Of a stretch of 64,000 nt of DNA, positions 35,254 through 48,200 are shown piece after piece. Origin of the DNA: Rhabdornis inornatus (Eukaryota; Chordata; Aves; Passeriformes; Rhabdornithidae); NCBI GenBank assembly GCA_013397075.1, contig VWZS01000639.1, positions 48,818 through 112,817 of the forward strand. The letters are read 5' to 3'. The translations under genes and the position numbers were made by a program. Position 1 is the stretch's first letter. Every line of letters begins with the position of its first letter. The notes under the pieces are model-generated. The model did not search any database. It was not told the DNA's origin and worked only from the letters and a program-made list of their open reading frames with translations.

Positions 35254-37300
35254 GTCGTTCTTCTATAGTTTCTTGAAGACTCATGATAAAATTACCTAGC
35301 CTAAAGTAGACAGCTTGGGCATATCACGTGACAAGAAGGTCCTAGAAAGCTGTTTTCTCCTGGAAGGTTGAAAAATTATGTCAGAGTGAATTTCGGCACT
35401 TTTACATGGATCTTTTGCATAGACGTGGCTGTTACCAGAATGTATCCAGACAGGTTGCCCTCTGTACAATGCAAGGGCAAATCAGAGCCTGCGAGATGCA
35501 CCACAAGTAATGCCAAACCAGCATGGCAAGTATTATAATGATCCATATAAAGTTATATACAGGACTCACAGAATTACAGTTGCTAAATGCCTTAATTACA
35601 AAACACAGCATGAACAGTCCCTAGATGATGAAATCCATTCCCGTAGATCTGTGCCAGAAGGCTGACTGGGACCTTGATCTGAGCTGTTAAAAGCAAATCA
35701 CAACGGTGTTTTATTGCTCTCACCACCCTCAAAAGATCCAGCTCACTTGCTTAAATGATTGCAGTGCTCAAAGGGTGAGAGAATTTTCTTTTCTTCTGCA
35801 ATTAAGGAATATAAAAAACAAAAGATGCTGTGTGCAATTGTCTCATTGCTACTGACATTGGATTCATGTTGTACTGATCTAGTGTTTCCACCTATAAGAA
35901 GGCCTAAGTTTGATGAAAAACAACTTTGTCAGATATATTCTGGCATAAAAATTTTATACTTCTATACATTTCAATAGATCAGAGAGGGTTATTGTTTTAT
36001 TGCTGCTGGCTGTCCAATATTTTAAAGCACTTCTTATGCAAAAATGTAAAGGCAGGTTGCAAAAGTGTAGTTACAAAGACTGTACAAGTCATGGAAATAA
36101 TTGTGCTGCATTTTACATCTGATGGCAATGAACAACTAGGTATCAGAATGATAGAGACGTCTCCCAAATTACTTCTTGCTATTAGAGAATTATATTCCAT
36201 ATGATTTCTTTGTACTAGCCTTACCATCACAGTATCTTTAAAAAGTGGTTAACATCTTCCTTGTTTTCCCTTTTCTTATCCTCTCCTTAGCGAGGATTAT
36301 ATTCAACTGCCTACTTCTATGTCCTAATGATCATTACTTCTGCTGTTTTACATCTTACATTTACTTTAGAGAAGCCAAAGTCACTTGGAGTGATGTGCAA
36401 CCAGGTCACCCACTTGTGTTTGGAAGGACTCATTGAAACTGAATGGAAATGCTTGGACTTGGAGGGGTGCAAGTGGAGCCTGTCCAAGCTCCCGTGCGGT
36501 CTGTCACCCCTGGGACAGTGAACACCATGACTCCAACGCTGGTGGCAATACTACAGGGATGAAGAAGTAACTAATTGGATGTTACCCTTTTAAAGCTTCA
36601 TATGAAGCACTTTCTTTTCACATTGAAAACAAGCACATGCTGAGCATGATATCTATGGAGGAGTCTGATTTAACAGATAAATGCTTACAAACAGTTCAAT
36701 ATAAGACACAAGAGTAATCCTTTTATTACTCTGAAACAGTCCAAACCCTAAACCCGAGGCATCGACTGCCTTGCAGAATGACATGCAAAGCCTCTCAAGT
36801 ACATATCAAACCAGCCTTGAAGGGGAGAAAAAATTAAATTATGCTATTGGGGGGTGTGCATGTGTATGCATGCCACACAAGCCAGTGTGCTAGCACTCTG
36901 CATGGCAGTTCAAGAACCCAGTTTCTTCCAGGCACTCCAAGAACACCATTCCAGATAAAATGTTGCACCACATTGCAATGTGGATTTTTATTGTAGCAGC
37001 CTTCAGGAGCAGGAGAAGGTACTGAGAGAATCTGCAGTACAGTTAAAACTACTCAATATCAATTAGAGTACTTTATTAGAGCATTCCTTAAGGGAGTCTT
37101 CTGTTAAACATTTGAAATATAATGTATTGTCTTAGATAAATTTGTAATACGAATTGGAAGTTATTAATGCATCATCAAAAGTCCATTCCGGCAAGAGTGG
37201 ATACCTTATTAATTAGAAATAGCAATCCTGAAGATTCTGTTATTTATATAATTTTAATTTAGTTCCAATTCTAAATGAAAGTTTAAGTATAGTTGCACCT
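35254..37300. other. Intergenic DNA, no gene seen
   Basis: No exon or repeat recognised. The part from about 37,050 is very AT-rich with several homeodomain-type TAATTA/ATTAG words, a possible but unproven conserved non-coding element. Confidence 0.6.
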
Positions 37301-37376
37301 ACTTCACCTAGAGAATGAAAGAGCCCATTTAACAAAGGACTTCACCTAGAGAATGAAAAAGCCCATTTAACAAAGG
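37301..37376. repeat. 38-bp tandem duplication, nearly perfect
   Basis: Units 37,301-37,338 and 37,339-37,376 begin ACTTCACCTAGAGAATGAAA and differ at a single G/A position. The near identity implies a recent duplication, possibly still polymorphic. No coding context. Confidence 0.92.
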
Positions 37377-40300
37377 ACATTCTGCCTTCATTAAATGATT
37401 ACAAAGGGAACTAGGAATTGATATTTTACTATATTGTTCCAAATCACAGGGGACTTGGATTAGATATGCTCCATAACATTTAAGGAAACCAATTCTGGAA
37501 CCCCAGTAAATGAATCCATAAATTACACTTTAAGATCTCAAAGTGCTGCCTTCCTAAGATGGAATTTGTCACTTCCAGGATTGCTATGAAGAGTACAAGG
37601 TTAGACAAAGCTTTATGGAGAGCAATTAGTGAGATTGCATCATTATACATATCAGTATGTCACATTGCCAATGTATTCATATCCAAGTGAGCAGACACCC
37701 CATTCTTGCAGCGAAGTCTAGCTATAAAAATTTGCTACAGGTTAATCCTGTTTTTCAGAGGAAATAATGGAAATTAATTTTTTAAAAAACTTGACAAATG
37801 TGTGGAGAAAAGCCACACCCATAACAATGATTGAAGCACTTAACTTTGTAGATTGACTGTTGTGGTCTCAGTGCAGAAAAATCAAGATGAACACCCCCAT
37901 ATTGATCACCAACTTAGTGAACAAATATCTCCCTCTTGAGAATTAGACTAGCAAAATTGCCCTCCAGTAATGTCCAAATAATATCAGCAAGTGCAGAGCT
38001 TATTTAAACCGCACAGAGGGAAAGGATTTGTGCTGCCCCTTTGTTTTACTACCCTAGGACCAAGAGCAGAGAGCTGTGAGGGATTTATTCATCAGGAGTA
38101 TCAGGTTTGTGATAGGCACTCTCGTACCAGGACTCCGATTGAAGTGCCTCACTTCAAAGGCATTCTGTGTGGGTCATGCTACAGCAGCTTTGATGAGGAC
38201 ACTGAGACCTGCTGCACTGACACCGAAAGTCAGGGAGCTGAGAGCAAGGGAGACATGTATAGAAACAAGATTAATCCTATGCTGCAGCTAGGAAGTGCCA
38301 GTACATATCCATATTTCTGGCCCTGAAAAGGAAGAGCAGCATTTTATTTTCCCCCTACAAGTAAAGGAAAGGAGAGAGTCCAGGTATGGAGAGGGAAAAT
38401 GAGAAAAATCCTTGTTTCCTCTATTATAACTTTGCAGTGGAATTCTCCCTATTAGCAAGAGCCATGGTCCAGCAGTAACCTGTGGCTGCTGGAATCCTTT
38501 GCTTGCATTGTAAGCATTTGGAGATTTTTACTGTGGACTGGACATAGTCCATGTCCTCCATGATTCCCTGCACATAGGTTGAGGGGTCCTGGTTGGTCCT
38601 GCCTCACACTGACCACAGGAGCATCTTTATGCCTGCGATTTCTCACTCAGGGTCTCACACTGAGGCCAGCCCATTTCCTCCTCCAACTCATGCTCCTGGC
38701 TTGTTTCTGCTTGTTTGGGTTTATTTACAAGCAGTGGTTCAGTGCCTGCTTGCCTGAGTGGTCCCTGGCCAAGCAGAGGAGCAGGAGAGCAGTGTAGATT
38801 GTGGTCAGTCATATGGAATGGAGCAGATAGGGGGGACCTTGACCCCTGCCCCATACAATGCAGGATCCTGCCACCACCCTGTGTTTCACCAGGACTGCTC
38901 TAACCCTCATCCCTTGTTCTTCAAAGGGAGTGTGAATTAATGGGGCAGACAGCAGCAGACACCACTGGGCATTGCAGGAGATGGGCACTGTGCTCCTTCA
39001 TGGTATAAGGGCTGAAAGTTTCTATTCTTTGCATATATATCTGCAAAATTGTCAATCAATGCTGGGTTTATTGCACAAAAAGCCTTGAGAAAAGCTCCCT
39101 GGTAGGTTTCCAGCAAGCAACTTTGTGTATGTACTCTGCTTCTCACACTCTGCTACTTGCTCAGTCAAGAAAATACGCTCCTCTTCATCAGCAGCTGACA
39201 TCCTTTGCACAGGCCTCAGCTGCTTCTTGCTTTCGGAAAAATGGTGCAGCAGCTATTCCTCCTTTATTTTTCAGGCTATATTGCCAGGGAAGTGATGCTC
39301 ACTTTACCTAGTGGATTAAATGGAGTGATCTTGAAGAATTCAGAGTAAAAATGGTGTCTTGGTTGCTCTCCCTGTAGAAACAGCTTGAACACCAACTTTT
39401 AGCTTTTAGCCACAGGCTGGCCCTATCATGTGCGGCAGGCATTTATTTGTCATGTCATTGCTTCTCATCTGGCTCTGAGAGTTGCATATAACTGACAGGA
39501 GAGGCAGACTGTTTTGCCTTACAGAGGAAAAAATCCCTACAGAGTCCCTTGTGGTTTTCCAGCCTCTTTTAATTGCCACCTGCGCCCAGCATTGAATCCA
39601 GTAGTAAGACAGAGCATTAATCCTACGATCAGTACAATTCACCATAGTATTCTTTTGTTTATTTTTTGAAACTGGTACATTACCACATGTACATCCTTTT
39701 TCCCTAAATCACAGCAAAATCTCTGCACATAAGTGAGAGATTCACATTTTAACTTGCTATGAGATCAGAAAAGAGAAATGCTTCCTGTGAAAAGGTGCAA
39801 GAACACAAGGGGGAAAAGAGAAAGCAGCAAACTGCCTTCTTTTGGCAAAGTTAGCAAACAAAAATCTAACATTTAAAGTGGTTTATTTTCTGATTCTCCT
39901 CCCCCATTTTGCTGAAAGGAGATTTTCTCTGAGTTACTCAGCTAAATAATTGAAGTAGTTAGAGCATCTCTCCTTTTATTCTCATAGTTGCAGTCTACAT
40001 GCGATTATGAAGGAAAATAAAAGTATTTTGTTTATTTTCCTGGGTCTGGATAGGAAGAAGACCTTTGATCTAAGACAATATTAAAGTTTCCAGAAAAGAA
40101 AGGTTCACAGATTTAGAGAACACAAAACTTACAGTGTTGAAAACATTTTATACATTGCAGACAGCATTTCTCACACAATGAAAAATTATGAATCCAGAAT
40201 AGCACAAAACATGGGCTACAATAAAACAGATTGGCCTGGAGAAGCTATTCTGGGGACAGTGAAGTATACACGCTCAAACTTGGAGGCAGTCAAGACCTCT

Positions 40301-42266
40301 GAAAGTCAGCCTCTGGAAGACTAAATTTGGATACACAAAATTAGAGACCATTTTTGAAAATATAAGACTGGGTGGAAAATTTTGTACTGTACATAAGCAA
40401 CATGCCCTTTTCGGAGTCTTATAACAACTCATTCTTAAGCCCATGTTTATTCAAATACCAAGTTTGGTCTGGATGAAGTTATTTGACTAGTCAGAGTTCA
40501 CAAAGTAAGGCAAACATAAAACCCAAATACAAACAGTTGCAGGATTATAGCCTGGTTTGTGGAAAAAATGGTCACCTTGTGCTTCACCAAGAAGAGCTTC
40601 ACCAAGAAATGCTTTTAAAAGCAGTCCCAGAGAAACAGACATTAAATTTGCTTAGTTGAAGCACCACTGTTTTTCCTTCGGGAACTATGAGCTGCATGGG
40701 GCCTGATGGCTTTCCTCCTCCTGGAAACGCAACCTTCGAGAAGCAGCTGCAGAGTGGCACAAGGTGATGCAGGGTGCCCAGTCAGCAGGGAATGGTTTTA
40801 GCCACCCTGTGCTTAGTCCCTGGCACCTCTGGGAGCCAGAACGATGTCCCATGTTGCCACTTCTGTCCTTTCCTCACAGACAGACGTGTTCTGCCTCAGA
40901 CGCACGAGATATTTTGGGGAGATGAATCAACTCCTAACTATGGGCAAGCAACTGAGCTGATTACTAAGAAGACATTCTTCTACTGTGATTATATGATACA
41001 TACGTTGTACAACAGCATGGACCTGTGACAACTGACTCCCCTTTGCTGTTACCCAGCACCTCTCTGGCATTGTTATCCAGCACCAGTTTCAGTTATTGAC
41101 TTCCTTAACAACATGCTTTCTTTTTAAAATTTCCTGTGTCTCTCTTACTTTGGTTCCAGGTAGTAGGAACAATGTTGTATTCTCAATTTACATTTAATTT
41201 GCCTGTATTTCCCCTCTGCATAGTTTGTACAAAAACAATCTGTCAATTTCTCCCTCAGAGAATTAACACTCAGGCTGTCTTCAATTTCTTTTGACCCCTA
41301 CTATAAAATTCATTTTGATGAATTATTTATCTCTGGAGCTCCCCAAACAATTATTATTTGTATCTTCTATAGTTTCTGCCTGTCACTGACTATTACCGAA
41401 TTACATCAGCTGGACAGCAGCTGTCAGTAACCAAATCATGCTCCTCCTCCACCCTGGTTTATTGCATCACCCAAGCGTACACAAACCGGCCAGGTCCTAG
41501 AGAAGTTTGCTTTATGAGCCTGGCCCTTGCCCATTTTGAAGGCTAAAGTCAAGTTAATCTTTTTTCCTAATAACCATGGTATGAAAGGCAGGGGAAAAAA
41601 AAAAATTCAAGTGGACAAATACTGCAAAAACCAAAATCTATTCTAGCCTTGGACCAAATTTAGTTGCACCTGGCTATGCTCATTGTCAAGTAGAAACACC
41701 TTTATTCTCCTAAACAGATTTAATGTAAGCAGTATCTTTGGGAAGCAAACGCACCTGCAAGCTCCCTAAGCCCTCCTTGAAAAATAAAGCAAACCCTCAG
41801 GTGTATCGACTTATTCTGCAGTGCGCCTTGGTTGTCTTCTCTTCTGTCATTCATGAAGTCAGATCATAATATTGTCATGTTTTCCTATCACCACACAAAG
41901 GGAATTCTTTTGGGCTTAAGGTCCTTATTGTGACATCTCAGAGCAATTAGAAGATTCACAGAAGCCGTTTGAACATGATTTCTAATCCACTGTGGCAATA
42001 AGAAATGTTTATGTGTATTAAGCTAAACAGAAAATAAAATCTTAGTAGCATTTGAGTTTTAGTAAGATAAAACCTCTCTGTACAGAAAATCCAAATGCAG
42101 ATATGCTTCATTTGTTTAACTGACTTTTTTCCAGCAAATTTTGTGTGTCTGAAAATGAAAGTTCTATGCAAAATTTTCACAGTGTTTTTAGTTTCATGTT
42201 TAAACTGACATCCTCTGACTTTTCAGTTTTAATCTGGTTTTTTTTCATTCTCTAGGCTCCTGTGGC
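37377..42266. other. Intergenic DNA, no gene seen
   Basis: No recognisable gene. The largest open frame (37,991-38,326, 111 codons) resembles nothing known and is not called. A 16-bp near-repeat (CTTCACCAAGAA twice) lies at about 40,582-40,610. The stretch about 41,240-41,420 is AT-rich and of even composition, compatible with non-coding conservation, but unproven. Confidence 0.6.
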
Positions 42267-42291
42267 AAAAAAAAAAAAAAAAAAAAAAAAA
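42267..42291. repeat. A25 homopolymer
   Basis: A run of 25 A. The DNA just before it (pyrimidine tract, CTAG, GCTCCTGTGGC) does not read as the end of a known retroposon or processed gene, and no flanking duplication is evident, so it is most simply a mononucleotide repeat. The length in the assembly is unreliable. Confidence 0.9.
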
Positions 42292-45200
42292 CAAGCACTG
42301 AAAAGGAATTTAAAAAATCGTAAAGTGCAGGAATAAAACCAAAAGAAAACCTAAGATTTAAAAATGCCTGCTTTTGATAATGTTTCAAAATAAATATTCA
42401 AAATGTGCTTGAAAATTGTTTTTTTTCCCACTTTAATTTAGTCATCCATAATACTGTCTTGTGCTTCCATTCACTGCATTCTCTTAGCTTGTCCTGGAAA
42501 TTTTGTATTGAAGGAAAGAGCAGAAAAAATCCCAAGCAGAAGCCTTTATTTGCGAGGAAACTCCATTCTTAGTTCCCTGTTAAACAGTATAAAGAGGACA
42601 GGCAGTGAACACCTACACTGAAGCTTCCTCCTGGTCATCAATGCATCTTTGCTTTTTTTAGAGAAATCCCTACATTTGGGATGAACACAGTACAGCACAG
42701 ACAGCAGTAAGGGTCAATACCATCTAAACATACCACCTATGAAGACAAGCCTTCAAACCTTGTCTTAAACTCATTTATGAATCCTACTCAAGCCTGAAAC
42801 TTGGCGTATCCAACCCTTCTCACCAGCTGCAACCCTTTCATGAGTGACACAGGAGTGGGAATTGGCAGAGGCAGGGGCCAGCCCATATGTGGCTTTCTCA
42901 TCACCCATGATAGGAGCATGCATTGCAAAGTTCAGCCTCATTATCACAGGCACTAAGCCCAATCCAGCAATTTTATATATTTCCTACTTTCCATGGCTGC
43001 TTTATTCTTACCATCTTCCTTCTTGGCATCTTTTTAGAGTAGAAGAGTGTACCTGAGCCCTCAGCATAAGATGTTTCAATGAAAGATAGCCAGGTATGGC
43101 TCAGCAAGACCCACCACTTCTGACTTGATGGCTCTCCATGAAGCAACTCTCAATTAAATGTGTAGAAAAACAGGACTTTTTTGACAAATTGTACTATTTC
43201 ACATCTTCTGGTAACACTGAAGACTAAATGCTCTGAAAACCTTATCACTATTGCTACATGCCCTGCAAATTCAACCTGCTTTCTTTTTGTAATCTGTCCC
43301 TTTTAAGTACATAGGAATTGTTCTCTGCATTTGGAGTTAATATAAACATATTTATTGGGGTTTTAAACGTATCTGAAACTAGAAACTTATTTCAGTAAAA
43401 GTTAGAAAATTTAACTTGCAATAACAATTCTAGGAGAGGAGATTTGAGGAAAAAACACCAGTTGAAGTCATAAGACTTGGCAACATAAAGTTTTCTTCTG
43501 GTGTAATGGCAGCACCTTAATGCACCAATATTGATTAGAGCCAACTGCATCGCATCTGAAACGTATCTCTGAAAAATAAATGCTGAGTATGATTATTTTT
43601 TTCCTTACAGTCACATAATTTCTAATGTTTTCATAAAAGTTCCAGCTGCTCAAATTACATGTACTCATGAGAATCACGAGGTTTCATTTCTCACAATAAG
43701 GCAATGGAAATCTAATTGAACAAAGCCAAGTAGATACATACCAGCCAATAGAAATTTTACTGTAACTTGCATTTAATCATCTGTGCACAGCACAAGGAAG
43801 GAGAGATGGGGGAGCAGCCAAATAACTGAAAAATGGTCTGAATGGAGCTGCTGGCGTGACACAGAGAAGAAAAATCCTGGGATGCTCTGGATGAAATAGG
43901 GCAGTGGGCAGGGAGGGGTGTTTTCTGTACTGTGCATACCCCTGGTGGGATTACTAGCAGCATGCCAACCACAGCTCTAAGAAAGCTGAACTGAAGCTAG
44001 AAACGGGTGCAGACATCTAGTAGGACAAGCATGGGGAGTTAGTTTTACTGATGAGACAAATATAGCTCAATGGCACTAGCCTAGCAAAGGAAAGGCTGAG
44101 GGGGATAGGATTACACTTCATATGTCCAAATACCAGCATGGCAGAAGAATCATTCAAGCCATAAGACAATGTTGGCATGAGAACAAACAGCATGAAAAAA
44201 AATGAACTATTTTTAGCTAAAAGCACATTTCTAACCATCAGAGAAACAGTGTTTTATAGCAGTCTTTCTATAAAAGCAGTAGGTGCTATTAAGCTGACTA
44301 CTTTTGTAGTAAACAGTACATTTAGATAAGGGATTTTATGAAATGATATCTGCTGTGACAGTGGATGCCTTTTAGGCCCTATGCTCCCAGAAAAATTTGG
44401 CTTGTCTTGGTTGGAAAAGAAATATACAAACATAAAACTCTGAAAGCTGAGATCCATGAGGGAAATGAAATAGTACTCTACAGGTAACTTCTGTTTTTAA
44501 TCTCCCGAGTTTATGTGGCTTATATCTGGGGTTTTTTATACATAGGGCACTCGTGGCTCAAGCAGGTGATTGTGGTTTGATACCAAAGCCCAATGCAATG
44601 GAGTTGGATGAAATCACCAAGAGGAAGAAAAGTGATCCCTTTTTTATTACTTACTGCACTTTTTTGAAACCACCATGCTCCCTGTCTCCCCAGCCTGCCC
44701 ATCTACAGACAGGGTAGCTCGCAAGGATTTCCTCAGTTTTATCCAAAAGGGGAATTTGTCTGCCCAGCAGACACTTCACAGATCCACCTCAGCCAAGATC
44801 CACCCCAGCAGACACAGATCTGCCTCAGCCAAGGGAAAACCAAAACACTGGGGACAAAGAGTCCTATATTTATCCTCTGCTGCAGCTGAGATGGATTGTG
44901 CATCCAACACTTTCCTAGGATATTCCAGGTGCCTGTTATGCCATAATTACATCAGAGGAGGAAAAAAACCCCATTTGTATCTCCCCAAAGGCCCATAACA
45001 GCCATTTTTTTCTGTTTCTAATATTGCCCAAGTGAGCCCACTCCAGAACCACCTTTTTGGCAATCAGATCAAGTGTGTTCTACCAGGTGAGGAAAGGCTT
45101 CTGCTTTGCATCCGTCAAAGGCAGAGGCACACTTGCCTTCAGTTTCTTTTCACACAGAGTTCATTCAGGGGCTCTAACAAGGCTGCCAGCACCACTAGTC

Positions 45201-48200
45201 CCACATAATAGACCATCAATAACTGCATGGGTAAGTATTCTGCTAACGGCTTTTGGAGCGAAAACCTGTAACTCCTGTAGTCATTGGCCATAAAGATAAT
45301 TTGTCCGAGTCACTATAAGGAAGGAGGAAATTTGGGGTTCCAAGGTATTTGGTTTGAGAAGGCACCAGTGTGCTTTTCTGTCAGCTCTGCTGGCATTGAT
45401 TTGCTGCAGGCAATTCTCAATCAACACATGAAGAGCACTGGCAAGAGCTACCTCCTAATTATAAACTGTTTAGTGAATCAAAATAAAGATCTTTACATAG
45501 CTTAGGAGCTAATTTCTTCTCAAGAGCCTTATATGGACAAAACTTGGAAATGCTGTAGCAGGAGGAGGGAAAAAGCTTTATTTAAAAGTGACAAAAACGA
45601 AAGCTTCAGGATCCTGTTTGTGGTGTAACTTAAAGTAACTTTGGTACTTGTCAAAGCTAATTAAGACAGGCCATCTGCAAACACTTGTGATTTGAAACAT
45701 TCCCCTTTGTGCCAATGAAGAGTGTGTTACATCTTCCTCACATCCCACCCTGACAGGTACTAAGCTGCTCTGCCTGATGCTATCAGTCCCAGGGTAGGGA
45801 GATCTTTCCTCCTCCTCCTGCAGCATGAGAGCATTCACCAAAGCATCACACTTTGGCTCTGCTGTGCACCAAAGGACAGAGAAATTGTCCCTGCCTCCAC
45901 ACACTTTTAGGGACAGGAGCACCCCACGGGGAGCAGGGCCAGTGCCACCCCTTTACAGGTGCACAGCTGGGCCCACACTGGTGGGCTGCAGCACCCTGCC
46001 AGGTACCCTATTGCAGCAACTTCACCTTGGAAGCACCAGACCAGCTGTTCACTGCATTTTAGCAAGAAATTTGCACACATGGCTGTAGGCAGTGACGCGC
46101 GAGCTCAGGAGGAATGAGACAGGGCACAGAGATGGGTGCTGGCAGGACTGGAAGGTGTCTGTGGAGGAGCAGGTCCAGGGGGAAAGAACAGCTCACAGGA
46201 CTGACACCCAGACAAGGAGCAGTGCTGTCTCCTGTGCAGCGTGCACAGCCCTCACTAAACAAATGTTTAGTTTCTCCTTAGCAACGCTTCTCAGTGGTTT
46301 TGTCCGTGAAGTGTTCTTTGTACCTTGAGGAAGCCAGAAGTGCTGGAGGAGTGCCAGCCTCACAGGTAGCCAACGGCAATGCCATCTGTGAGCAGTGGAG
46401 ACAGGGCCATCAGCCAAGGGTTGTCTTGGGCAAAGCACTCTCTGCACAGACCTTCAGAAAAGTCTTTCAAATCTTAAAGGCCATTTCATAAGTGTCACAG
46501 TTGGATGAGACAAGTACTAAGATGCTTAGAAACCCATTTTTAATTTCAGCTGTGGACTTTACAAACTCTGACTCAGGATTTCTTTCTCATCTGAAGTTTA
46601 GGAACCCAAGTCTAAGCACATGGACTCAGGCTTTAATCAAAAGGAACTATTTCAGTTGCCAAGCAGGCTAAGCTACAGAAGAGCTCTCTCATTGATGAAG
46701 GTCCACTTCAGAAAATGTGGCAGGACTACCTGTCATGGATGGTGAGACCTGACTGCTGCTCACTGAGCACCCTCTGCCTCCAGCAGGAAAGCTGAGGTTC
46801 ACTGTGTGCAGTGCACTCCCATGGTGAAATGAATACAGCAGTGAGACATCGCTTTGATGTGTGTGTAATGCAAAAATGCTGGACTTACACTGAAACGTCA
46901 AAGAGGCAAACGGAAAACAAAGCTACATCTCTTTTTTCTTTTCTTTTTGGTGGTTTTTTTTTTTTGATGTCGGGTCAGGTGGTCTCATCTCTGAATGAGA
47001 ACCTCTGGATTTCTGAGTGCCCATGTTAGTGATAAAATAACATTTCACAGTTTGCAGCTGCTCCAGACAATATCTTTAGGTACTTACGGTATGCACAGCT
47101 ACACGCAGCTTGCAGACAACCAAACCGCAGTAAATAAATGAAAATGTCTGCAAAACAGAGGAAACAGTTCCCACTCTGTTAGCAAGAACACTGTATTTGC
47201 CACTTCCCACAGTGTTATGCAGAGCTTCCAGTACAAGAATTTCTCAACAAAACCTTCCCTAGCTCCATCTCCATCCCAGATTTTCCCAAAAAAGATGCCA
47301 TGTCCTTCCACTGTAGTCTCATTTTCTCCCTCAAAGTGATGGACACAAGCCATTTCATTCTGCAGCACCTGGCCTTTCCACCAAACTTCATGCAGAAGGT
47401 TAAACAACAAGGTTAACAGCTGGTGTGGACCCAACAGCTGGAGGCAAATGTGCTTTCCCTGTCTTAGGAGTTTGCTACTGAGCTAGACTTTCTGTTTACT
47501 GTTGGGAAAAAGCTAAAGAAACATTGTTTTTGCAGTGTTCCCTATCCCAGTGTGTTCAACAGCTGGCAGAGACCCAAGACTCACCACAGCCAGAGGCTGG
47601 AAAGCACTTCTCAAAAACAAACAAATGAACAAGCAAGCAAACAGCAGACAAAACCAAAGAGGGAAAATGACACAGAGAAACACCAGATCCAAGAGTTGCA
47701 GAGGATTTCTGCAAAGGAGCAGAAACCAGTTCTACCAATGCCACTTCCACTCTGATATAGCATATCTGATGGCTGGGACATGTCCAGTACCATGCACTCA
47801 AGAAAAAGACAAGAAATGTTCTTCCTCTCAGGAACAATAAAATATAAAATGTAATATTATGCTAGCAGTGTAACACCACTATAAATCACATTTTAAAAAG
47901 CAATGTATAGTAATGTTTATGATGTTCTAGCTACAGGAAAAGTTCTTTAATGCTATCTTTTAATTATTAGCATAGAGTTTAAATGACAGGCTTTCAAAAC
48001 AATGTTTTTCCACTGAATTAATAGTTTATCAATTATTTAAGACACTGAGCTTTTAACACTTTCCCATTCTCAACCTGATACTGCTGAAATTCTTAAACCT
48101 CCACTGAACCCCATAAGGATCATGCTTACCCAAAACTAGGCCCTATTTGTCTTACAGGTGCCTTTTTTCCCTCTCCATACCAACTCCTGACCATAGGCAG

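Noticed and set aside
34895..35284. 129-codon ATG-started frame on the minus strand
   Set aside because: It runs through a 54-bp tandem duplication in a probable LTR, and no domain is recognisable.
36740..36765. AAACCCTAAACCC, telomere-like
   Set aside because: Only about two imperfect units, not a telomeric array.
37991..38326. 111-codon open frame
   Set aside because: No recognisable motif; composition like random translation of intergenic DNA.
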